This document shows positions 1 through 7,225 of a DNA stretch of 49,179 bases, piece by piece. This DNA comes from TH5896 sp049578985. Its GTDB lineage: Archaea > Thermoproteota > Nitrososphaeria > Nitrososphaerales > Nitrososphaeraceae. Every line of letters begins with the position of its first letter. Within the stretch, counting starts at the first letter, position 1. The position numbers and the translations under genes are program-made. The notes beneath the pieces are model-generated. The model had not been told where the DNA came from. It did not search any database and was given only the letters and a program-made list of their open reading frames with translations. Where the stretch lies: assembly GCA_049578985.1 (NCBI GenBank), contig JBAUMZ010000050.1, positions 1 through 49,179 on the forward strand. The letters are read 5' to 3'.

Positions 1-414
1 TGAAATGGTTGATCTTATTTTTTGATATGTACAATAGAGCGATCCTAGTGCGACAAAAGATTGTTAAATGAACAGAACCTTAGGCACTACTATCTTGCTA
101 TATAGATGCAATCGTCAGTAACAAGAACATCCTAAAGCAAATGATTGATTAGTAGTTTTGGTGTATGTGATGTGAAGCAGCATTATACAATTCTTCGAAT
201 GAATCCAATCCAATCTCTCTTATCATTTCTTTTCCTAAATTTTTGGAGTACATTCTAGATATAGCTCCTGTGTTATAGCTATTGTCATAGCAGACATTAG
301 ATTGAATGATATTATAACAACTATAAAAGAATATCAGATATATACAAATGTTCTATATTCTTTTGTCAACCACCGGACATAAGAATACATTAAAATCTTC
401 TATAACAAAAATTA
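1..414. other. Window edge, no firm gene
   Basis: No convincing gene is seen. On the minus strand a short open stretch (stop at 149-151, possible ATG at 251-253, 34 residues) has protein-like composition and stays open further upstream. It may be the tail of a degraded gene, but I recognise nothing in it. Confidence 0.3.
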
Positions 415-1200
415 TCAGACAAAGCAAGCTGCTAGGTCTTGATATGGCTTCTGCTTTTGTGTGTGATATTTAGGACCATGGTTATACGAATAGCTAACAG
501 GATTATTGTTAGCTGGTATTAGCACACTGCTATTCGGCATACTAGCAATCAATTCAGAAGGTGCAGTTAGCTCTGACTTCTGTAATAAATATCTGCACGT
601 ATTTGGATCATCCTTGAATGACTTAAGAGCCGATATTAACGATAACTCGAGCAGTTTCATGTTGTTTCCTAATATCATATTTACTTTCTCTTGTACGAAT
701 CGTCCTAGCTTTAAACACATGCCCTTATTATTTTTAAACTGAGAGACGAAAACATGTAATCTAACCTTCTGCCTAAAAAGTTCGTTTCTTGTCTTTTCAG
801 CTTCTGCACATTGAGCCTGAATAGATTTCAACATATCAAATGAATATCCTACGCTGGCATTCAAATTCTCAAGCTCTTTCTCGGTTCGATGTCTTTGAGA
901 TAATAGACCTTGCAAGCCAACGCCTACTTCATCGTATTGGCGCTTGACCAACGAAAGATCATTGCCATAGATTGTTATATACCGAATAACTTGTTCATTG
1001 CTAATCTGTTGTGCATCACATGATCTGTGTAAGTGAAGTAGACTTGATACACCTCTGTCGCCTATCTCATCGTACAGCTTGGAAAGAATATGCATTCTAC
1101 GCAGCTCCCAATATTCTTTATAAAGAAGCTGTACTTCTGACTCTACGACTTTAGGAGTACAGTAATATAGTTCCGTAAAACATAACTGTATCCTAAACAT
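415..1200 (-). CDS. Hypothetical coiled-coil protein
   Basis: I do not recognise this 261-residue protein. It is predicted soluble, with no signal peptide or membrane segment. Residues about 75-150 are rich in Leu, Glu, Lys and Gln in a heptad-like pattern (around LLSQRHRTEKELENLNAS), which suggests a coiled coil. The C-terminal 40 residues are Asn/Pro/Tyr/Gln-rich and probably disordered. The N-terminal third (around LYKEYWELRRMHILSKLYDE) could be a helical or winged-helix-like module, but no DNA-binding motif is clear. The ATG at 1200 is the first in the frame. The gene stands alone, 181 bp downstream of the methyltransferase gene on the same strand. Confidence 0.6.
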   Translation of the reverse strand: MFRIQLCFTELYYCTPKVVESEVQLLYKEYWELRRMHILSKLYDEIGDRGVSSLLHLHRSCDAQQISNEQVIRYITIYGNDLSLVKRQYDEVGVGLQGLLSQRHRTEKELENLNASVGYSFDMLKSIQAQCAEAEKTRNELFRQKVRLHVFVSQFKNNKGMCLKLGRFVQEKVNMILGNNMKLLELSLISALKSFKDDPNTCRYLLQKSELTAPSELIASMPNSSVLIPANNNPVSYSYNHGPKYHTQKQKPYQDLAACFV

Positions 1201-1380
1201 CCTTCCGGTATGAGAGCGGATTTACTCCGGTTACAACCTAGTCGTTTGCACATGCTGCATTAGAAGCTGCAGCTGTTGCACCAAAGGAAGGATAAATGTG
1301 TTCAATTCAGGATAATTGTACACATTTCCAGTTGTATATTCGTCCGATTTGTTAGAATCTGCTGATGTAATTGGATTTAG

Positions 1381-2244
1381 CTATCTCTTGCCAGCTATGC
1401 ATATAGTTTCATTGCTGAGGCTGACATGACCAGAATCCTTATCAGCATAATTCCTTGCCGTTTCAGTTACAGCTCTTGAAATCTCCTTTCTCTTTTCTTG
1501 TGACTGATTCGACAGGATTATTTGAATTGGAGCTGCTGTTTCACATACAAAATTTGTATACGCTTCAGCCGAATCGAAGTCGAAAATCATATTCAGTCTT
1601 TCAATACTAACTCCTTTAAATCCTGACTTCGAAAAAGAATCCTCGAGAAAGTTTTCATCAGATAGACTAAATGGCCCAGGGGCATTTGTAGGAGATGGTG
1701 GATTATTTGTTTGCTTCAAGACTGTATTAAATGCCAAGGAAATAAAAGGAACTTTGTCTGACGAACCCAAAACAGCTGCTGCGAAGATACTGCCTTCTTT
1801 TAAAGACTTGTAAATATTGGATAAACCTGTTCCAAGGTTAGGCAAGAACATGAGTCCAAATCTGCAAAGTGCTGCATCAAATGTGGAAGTTGGCAAATCA
1901 ATTGATTCTGTATCGCCCTCTTTGAATTCTATCACATCTTGCAAACCTGAAGAGATAGCTCTGTTTTTTGCAATGGACAACATCTCCGGTGATATGTCTG
2001 TGGCTACTACGTGACCACTCTTACCGACTTGATGTGCCGCGGTTATCGATGGCTCTCCTATGCCAGTAGCTATATCCAGAACTCTATAACCTTGCTTTAT
2101 TTCAGCAAGTTCAATCAAGCGCCTACTAACATTCCTACCAGCAGCCTCCGATGTCTTCCACCACTTTTGCCAACCAGTTGCTACACTATTCCAGCCTTGA
2201 CGTTGACCTGCCTTGTACCGCTCGGGATCAATATTAATTGACAT
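1381..2244 (-). CDS. Class I SAM-dependent methyltransferase, UbiE-like
   Basis: This soluble 287-residue enzyme is expected to transfer a methyl group from S-adenosylmethionine to a small molecule. Motif I is clear at residues 54-64 (RVLDIATGIGE), followed by an acidic loop after the second strand (VVATDISPEML) and a motif-II-like region (FDAALCRFGLMFLPN), the order seen in the UbiE/Coq5/MenG and Methyltransf_11/25 families. The N-terminal GWNSVATGWQKWW segment is typical of UbiE-type small-molecule methyltransferases. The C-terminal half is less conserved, so the substrate cannot be named. Menaquinone methylation is possible but unsupported by neighbours, as no quinone genes are adjacent. 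Length is normal for the family. Confidence 0.85.
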   Translation of the reverse strand: MSINIDPERYKAGQRQGWNSVATGWQKWWKTSEAAGRNVSRRLIELAEIKQGYRVLDIATGIGEPSITAAHQVGKSGHVVATDISPEMLSIAKNRAISSGLQDVIEFKEGDTESIDLPTSTFDAALCRFGLMFLPNLGTGLSNIYKSLKEGSIFAAAVLGSSDKVPFISLAFNTVLKQTNNPPSPTNAPGPFSLSDENFLEDSFSKSGFKGVSIERLNMIFDFDSAEAYTNFVCETAAPIQIILSNQSQEKRKEISRAVTETARNYADKDSGHVSLSNETICIAGKR

Positions 2245-2400
2245 ACAAAACTTATCTCTTTGATTAAGAATCTGTTGTTATAAAGTTATTTTTAATCTCT
2301 TCCATCCAGCTCATTCATTGTCTTCAGTGCCTCAATTAGTGAACCTTTAACCCTGATATGTTTTACTCTGTCTTCGTCTCGTAGTATCTCATATCTTTGT

Positions 2401-2655
2401 AATCCATCATCCATACAGGTTAAACAGTCAGATAGTATCGGCAGAAATACGGTTGACAACTTTCAAACAGCGCTGAGACGGTCAGATAACAAAACGGGAG
2501 TGATTGTCGCATTCAGCTTTGGAAGAGGGGCTCATGAAGAGATATCGCGATGCAAACGCCATGATGGTTTGGAAATAAAACCTATTACTGTTGCCGAGTT
2601 GGTGGTTAATGTGAGAATGAAAAATCCCTCAACTGGTTTAGACACATGGACCTAA
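2401..2655 (+). pseudogene. Fossil C-terminus of a restriction-type DNA methyltransferase
   Basis: The plus frame from about 2401 to a TAA at 2653-2655 reads as a protein tail without any start. It contains IQVKQSDSIGRNTVDNFQTA, then GVIVAFSFGRGAHEEISRCK, then KPITVAELVV. From memory this matches the C-terminal, endonuclease-like end of archaeal N4/N6 site-specific DNA methylases (type III or orphan), where a similar pattern of IQVKQS, IVAFSF and EEVAR occurs. The catalytic methylase part is missing, so the gene is dead. It is the only trace of a restriction-modification system in the window. Confidence 0.55.
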
Positions 2656-2705
2656 GATGATTTAAACTCTCTATCTCTAACGATGTCCCGCTAGTTAACA
2701 GTCGT

Positions 2706-3049
2706 CTAGAAATAGCGGATGTCCCTATAAGTTAACAGAACCTGTTCGGTAGAGTATACAGCATTACCAGCACTATCCTGCAATTCAATGGTATGAGGAT
2801 GTCGTGTGTCCCACGGTGCATCAACGTCCAGAAATAATACAGCAGTTCCATTTGGGGAGGGAGATCGGTTGGTACACAATACACATTTCTCTATATAATG
2901 AGTTTTTGCTTCTCATCCGACCAATTTTCATGACTCGTTACAGTTATCTTATCCCCTCCCGTACTGTGTAATGCATTGCACACATTTACTCTTTATACCG
3001 GTGAGATTACCATATCCGATTTATATTCAACTACATCCACAATGATCAT
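2706..3049 (-). pseudogene. Broken small hypothetical gene (stop plus frameshift)
   Basis: Reading the minus strand from an ATG at 3047-3049 gives a protein-like sequence interrupted by TAA at 2993-2995. A one-base slip at the A-run opposite 2902-2908 is needed to continue. The final part is well formed: IEKCVLC near the middle, then GTAVLFLDVDAPWDTRHPHT and TYRDIRYF before the TAG at 2706-2708. I do not recognise the family. The C-x2-C pair could bind metal. The alternation of hydrophobic and polar residues suggests a beta-rich domain. Two independent lesions make a pseudogene more likely than sequencing error. Confidence 0.5.
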
Positions 3050-3153
3050 TATTTGTTAGCAGGACAGTACGACTGTCCAAACTCCTTTTAAGTATGAACT
3101 ATTTGGTTCCTTTCAAGCATTAACTGGTCAGGGGCGAACCAGAATAGATCAGT

Positions 3154-3163
3154 CTTATATATT
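3154..3163 (+). promoter_or_regulatory. TATA box of the copper-protein gene
   Basis: CTTATATATT is centred about 25 bp before the ATG at 3183. This is the archaeal TATA spacing for a transcript that starts at or next to the start codon, so the mRNA is probably leaderless. Confidence 0.6.
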
Positions 3164-3182
3164 AGTCAAGTAATACATATAT

Positions 3183-3680
3183 ATGAGAATCATTTCCGAC
3201 TGTAAATCACTAGTACCCATATCTTCTATCTTGGTGGCTATTGTCGTGACCTCTGGATTGAGCAGTATACCTGTTCTGTCAAACGCCTCCCAATCGGTAG
3301 CGTCATCATCATCCTCATCTTTTTCCTCCTTGCCTCCGTCTTTACAAAATCTATATCCACCCTCCAGTGGGAACCAATCCTTTTATTTGTTCAATGGAGA
3401 GTTGGAAGATGTCAATGAAACTTTGCTTGGAACTCACGATGTTTATACACTTCAACAGATGATTGTAAAGTCAGGTGATAACGTAACGGTAAAGTTTTAC
3501 AACACGGAAGAGGAAGAAAGACATACCTTCACGATGGGAACACCATTCGATATCAATAGCGATTTGGCTGGGGGAGGAAATGCAACTATTAACTTTAGCC
3601 CACAAGAGCCAGGAATATATGAATATTACTGCATATATCATCAGCCTACGATGAGGGGTCAGTTGGTAGTCCTTCCTTAA
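3183..3680 (+). CDS. Secreted type-1 (blue) copper protein, plastocyanin-like
   Basis: This 165-residue protein is predicted to carry electrons outside the membrane through a type-1 copper centre. An N-terminal hydrophobic segment (residues 11-30) acts as signal peptide or anchor, and a Ser-rich linker (37-53) follows. The cupredoxin domain spans about 85-165. The copper ligands are visible as H114 (ERHTF), C150 and H153 (CIYHQ) and M157, in the usual C-x2-H-x3-M spacing. Ammonia-oxidising archaea encode many such proteins, thought to replace cytochromes c in electron transfer. The gene is monocistronic with its own TATA box. Its exact redox partner cannot be told from here. Confidence 0.9.
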   Translation: MRIISDCKSLVPISSILVAIVVTSGLSSIPVLSNASQSVASSSSSSFSSLPPSLQNLYPPSSGNQSFYLFNGELEDVNETLLGTHDVYTLQQMIVKSGDNVTVKFYNTEEEERHTFTMGTPFDINSDLAGGGNATINFSPQEPGIYEYYCIYHQPTMRGQLVVLP

Positions 3681-3894
3681 CCTACAGAGGAAGACTCTTC
3701 GGGCGGCCAAATAGGTCAAATAAACCGATATGGGAAATGTCTTGCTATGCCTTTATTTTTTGAGAAAATTGTGACCCAGATTTGCTGGGCAACACGAATA
3801 TCTGTCAACATTAATATCGGTTGCATAATCGGGAGTCACCTATGAACTACCATATCAAATCATAGGCGTATGAAGATAATGGGGTACTGAGAAT

Positions 3895-4031
3895 AGAATC
3901 GCTGATCTAGCAGAAGATACTGATTCATATATTGAAAATGAGAATCTAAATGAGATGATCCTGTGCACTTGCCAAGAGAAGAATTTATAGGATCGATTGC
4001 TACCAGACCATCAGCAGAAAGGGCGTATTAA
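3895..4031 (+). pseudogene. Possible frameshifted gene fragment
   Basis: Two abutting plus frames look coding. One (3895 onward) contains RIADLAEDTDSYIENENLNE. Near 3957 the reading must shift to continue as VHLPREEFIGSIATRPSAER before a TAA at 4029-4031. I do not recognise the family, and the stretch is short, so this is tentative. Confidence 0.25.
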
Positions 4032-4389
4032 ACATTCTGTCCTTAATTCAAGGTACCTAAGATATAATCAGCTTTTGACGGAAAAAATCACAGTGTGGCA
4101 GACTAGTCCAAGAATCAAGGGATAGGCGGCTAGTATCGAAAATGATGTACGTAATTCAGCCTATCCTTTGGTGCTTGTTAGTTTATAATAATACAATAAC
4201 TGTATAAAAGGTTTCAAGCACGGACAGATTGCTTTTGTTTGCAGTGCGACCGATATCGATGATGATTCAGGATCCGTATAGTATTAATATTTAATTAAGG
4301 CCGCACAACTGTCTCCCTATATTTTTCATTTTAACAATATCAAGGTTCAAATCTGCTGGGATTCCCTTCTATGCTGCATTACAGCTAAC
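4032..4389. other. Spacer with an imperfect inverted repeat
   Basis: No gene is seen. CAAGGGATAGGC (4116-4127) pairs with GCCTATCCTTTG (4159-4170) with one mismatch, leaving a 31-base loop. It lies 20-30 bp before a TATA-like run near 4200 but no gene follows on the plus strand. It may be a transposon end or an old operator. Confidence 0.4.
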
Positions 4390-4521
4390 CTATCGTATCT
4401 CTTTTTTTACCGTATCTCTTACAAATAAGTACACAGGAAGAGTAGACAGGACGAAGTGTAATGGTCCAAAGAAAGAAACATAGTTCAAAGCAAACCAATC
4501 CCTATTCGTTGTTATTGCCGA
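4390..4521 (-). pseudogene. Fragment of a membrane protein C-terminus
   Basis: This minus-strand open stretch of 43 codons just downstream of the SagB-like gene has no usable start. It reads NRDWFALNYVSFFGPLHF, then a hydrophobic helix, and ends in a charged tail VRDTVKKEIR before TAG. It looks like the last transmembrane helix and cytoplasmic tail of a lost integral membrane protein. The family is not recognised. Confidence 0.35.
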
Positions 4522-4548
4522 TCAATTGCTGCTATTGTAGTTACAATA

Positions 4549-6288
4549 TTAAGTATGTAAATTAAGTAATTCCTCTCTGGACAATATGACGGGTAATACT
4601 GTCCCGGGTCGTGCCTTATATCCAGGAACTCCTACTCCCATAGCGATCATAGTACTTTTGTTATCCGCATGTGGAGCAAAGAATTCGGTCGCTGCATCAT
4701 CGAAGAATGTTGTTCCAGATGCGCCTATAGAGTGTGCATAGCTTGACAAGTATATTTTCCCTGCAATAATACCTGCTTCAAGCTGAGCAACCCGGTACCC
4801 TCTGTTGCCAAGTTCATAGAGCACCTTATGAAGGTCAGCCATCAAGAATATCACGGCGCATGCATCGCTAAAAAGCGACTGGCCTAGACAGAGATAACCG
4901 GAAACCTGTCTTGACAGGTTCCGTTTTAACAAATCGAATGCTTTGAGTTTGCGATTGAAGAAATATGCCCCAGGTTCTAGACCATCCACACTATTAGAGA
5001 TAAGATAAGCGTCAATTACTGATGACATATCTTCTACATTTACGAAAACATCCAATGGCACACCCCGTGTGGAGCTATCAAGTATAGAGTGAAGTGTGGA
5101 AAGTGAAATAGACGAATGCTTGTCGAACCTTCGAGTTGACCCTCGTCTCAATATGACTTCGCCGATGGTCATACTTGCGGGTGTACCAGTGACATCTGAC
5201 ATCTCCTTCCGGTCCAAAATGGGCTCAGTATTGTTATCCGTCTGATTTTGTTGTTCTATTTGTAGTTTGGGAGATAAGCCCTTGTTATAATTGGTTTGTA
5301 CTTGATGTCCAGATGCAGTACTATTTGTTTGAATGTCAATCCAAGCTTCGACATCTTCTCTATCCAAGAGTTTCGAATATTGGTGCGCTTTCCAAATATC
5401 GGGGTAATCTATCTCCCCTCTTTGTGAGATAGGCATAATCTTTGGAACAGGTAACTCTGCAATCTCTTTTTGGATATTGTTATCTGTCTTGGAATCAATT
5501 TTTGGGCAATAGCCTATCCCAATCGGCGCAATTACAATCGAAGCTTCTTTAAAAGTCTCAAGGCGCAATAACCTATCTACTATATCATCGACATACCCCA
5601 TAATCAATTTGGTCGGAAGGTTCATCGATGCAGTGGTTGCCAAGAGATTAGCAACAATCACACCACAGTCCCAGAACCAATGTCGATAAGATCTTGCCTG
5701 ATATTTCCATGCATTTCTCCAGGCGAAAGAAGAGAATATTATGGAAAGAGGCGAAGTAGAGATTGTGTCATATTCTCTTTCAGCCAACGCGGTGGAAGCC
5801 AAAGCATGTCTGTAATCTCCACACCTTAGCTGAGTTAAGCTGAAATCAGCCGGACCAAAATGATACACTCCGGCAGTTAGGTCTGGGGTTATGTCGCCAC
5901 AAACGACGTATAATTCTATAGGATAAAGGGCTCCCGTAGCAGAGGCAGCACGCATGAAATAGGTGCCGTAACTATATCTCATCACTCTGGTTATCCCAGC
6001 AGCAAAGAATAGTATCTCAGAGATATCCATGGCAGAAACAGATTTCTTGGCTTTTATTAGATTAGAATTTGCAGATTGCTGGACATCTGAGATTGAAGTC
6101 ATCGAATCTGAATTTGGGATAGGGAAGTTATTCGTAAGAGGATATCTTCTTGGTTGCTCAAGGTATGTTTTAAAAGGCATTGGACGGTTATCGTAGTCTA
6201 AATAATGTCTAGAAGTCATTATACTGACTTCTGAATGTTTAGTTGCTTCGTGATAATCTAACGCATGCTGAATTTCATTATTACTCAT
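4549..6288 (-). CDS. SagB/ThcOx-type dehydrogenase, double nitroreductase domain
   Basis: This 579-residue, apparently cytosolic flavoprotein has two nitroreductase-like domains, about residues 70-290 and 370-575. The first carries the SagB-like signature ATGALYPIELYVVCGD followed by GVYHF. The second starts with the usual nitroreductase opening RRGSTRRFD and has GYRVAQLEAGIIAGKIYL and GASGTTFFDD, both typical of SagB-type enzymes. SagB homologues use FMN to oxidise azolines to azoles in ribosomal peptide maturation, working with a YcaO cyclodehydratase. No YcaO, precursor peptide or exporter is seen next to this gene, so its substrate is unknown. It may be a stand-alone FMN oxidoreductase. 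The middle linker (about 290-370) is Gln/Asn-rich. Confidence 0.8.
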   Translation of the reverse strand: MSNNEIQHALDYHEATKHSEVSIMTSRHYLDYDNRPMPFKTYLEQPRRYPLTNNFPIPNSDSMTSISDVQQSANSNLIKAKKSVSAMDISEILFFAAGITRVMRYSYGTYFMRAASATGALYPIELYVVCGDITPDLTAGVYHFGPADFSLTQLRCGDYRHALASTALAEREYDTISTSPLSIIFSSFAWRNAWKYQARSYRHWFWDCGVIVANLLATTASMNLPTKLIMGYVDDIVDRLLRLETFKEASIVIAPIGIGYCPKIDSKTDNNIQKEIAELPVPKIMPISQRGEIDYPDIWKAHQYSKLLDREDVEAWIDIQTNSTASGHQVQTNYNKGLSPKLQIEQQNQTDNNTEPILDRKEMSDVTGTPASMTIGEVILRRGSTRRFDKHSSISLSTLHSILDSSTRGVPLDVFVNVEDMSSVIDAYLISNSVDGLEPGAYFFNRKLKAFDLLKRNLSRQVSGYLCLGQSLFSDACAVIFLMADLHKVLYELGNRGYRVAQLEAGIIAGKIYLSSYAHSIGASGTTFFDDAATEFFAPHADNKSTMIAMGVGVPGYKARPGTVLPVILSREELLNLHT

Positions 6289-6310
6289 TGATCTATATTA
6301 ATCGAAGACT

Positions 6311-6320
6311 GATATAATTT
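6311..6320 (-). promoter_or_regulatory. TATA box of the SagB-like gene
   Basis: On the minus strand AAATTATATC is centred about 27 bp before the ATG at 6288, the spacing of a leaderless archaeal transcript. Confidence 0.5.
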
Positions 6321-6605
6321 TTACAAAGAGATGGGACTCGAAGAGTAAACATGTCTGTTGGTCTCGAAAATTATGTCACAACTAGGTAATATGCATAATA
6401 TATAATTCTACTACACATTGATAGATGTTTTTCAAATTAGACAGGATCTATCGTGGTTCTGGACTAGCAAAGTGGACTTATGCAGGATTTTAGAGTAAAC
6501 AGTTCCACATATACATCCACATAATTCGCATAAATATTGTCAAATATACGGAAACTCCTAATTAGATAGGCCTTTACAAAAAACCTTCAGCCCAATAAAA
6601 ATATC

Positions 6606-6613
6606 TTTATAAT
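6606..6613 (+). promoter_or_regulatory. TATA box of the 6637 gene
   Basis: TTTATAAT is centred about 27 bp before the ATG at 6637, again predicting a leaderless transcript. Confidence 0.5.
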
Positions 6614-6636
6614 CCTCAGGAATATTGTATTATTGA

Positions 6637-7023
6637 ATGTCCAACCCGAACGACAAGTATGTCAGTCAAGACAATAAAAGTACTAACGATGACGAAAGAA
6701 CGGACAATGAACTGGCTCAATCAGTTGACCCATCAAGAAAGACTTCCATTACAGATAGAATCATGAACAAGGTTACCCCCGGTTCTAGCCGAGAAACAAA
6801 TGAATATTCCGAACCTGAGAGAATATCAAACAATGTCACAAAAATAATCATAAGTTTATTCCTGCTGGTCGGCTTCATTGTTTTAGTCACAGCGATTTTT
6901 GTTGCAGTCATAGGCAATGATAATGGTCAACAAGCTCAGATTCTAGGAAACGTGTTTGTAGCAGCAATTGTCGGTGGATTTACGATAGTCGGAACTATCA
7001 TATATCAAGTTCGTGGCAGATGA
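6637..7023 (+). CDS. Small hypothetical membrane protein, two TM helices
   Basis: I do not recognise this 128-residue protein. Residues 1-65 are hydrophilic and rich in Asp, Asn, Ser and Lys, with a disordered look. They are followed by two hydrophobic helices, about 68-91 (IISLFLLVGFIVLVTAIFVA) and 101-123, joined by a short Asn/Gly/Gln turn, and the chain ends in a basic QVRGR. This predicts a helical hairpin in the cytoplasmic membrane with a long soluble N-terminal tail. It has no coupled neighbour: the next gene runs convergently. The ATG at 6637 fits the TATA spacing. Confidence 0.65.
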   Translation: MSNPNDKYVSQDNKSTNDDERTDNELAQSVDPSRKTSITDRIMNKVTPGSSRETNEYSEPERISNNVTKIIISLFLLVGFIVLVTAIFVAVIGNDNGQQAQILGNVFVAAIVGGFTIVGTIIYQVRGR

Positions 7024-7225
7024 TAAAATATTGTCATGAACTAATCATGCGGGAATTTGCAAAAAAACCCATTTTTTCTTTTGCTGATTGTCATCGTTTA
7101 GATATTTTTGTTTCTTTGTATTCTCACTATCAACATATCTATTTACTTCAAGAATATGCAAATTCGTGGAAATGATTAAAAATTCGAGAAAATGATTAAT
7201 AACAAACTTGCCACCCCAAAAACCA

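Larger units (their letters stand above)
6289..6636. other. Divergent promoter region
   Basis: This spacer separates the minus-strand SagB-like gene from the plus-strand membrane protein gene. It holds a TATA box for each, and I see no gene or strong repeat in the rest. Confidence 0.45.

Noticed and set aside
4340..4380. A tRNA T-arm (GGTTCAAATC)
   Set aside because: No matching acceptor stem, anticodon arm or D-arm could be built around it.
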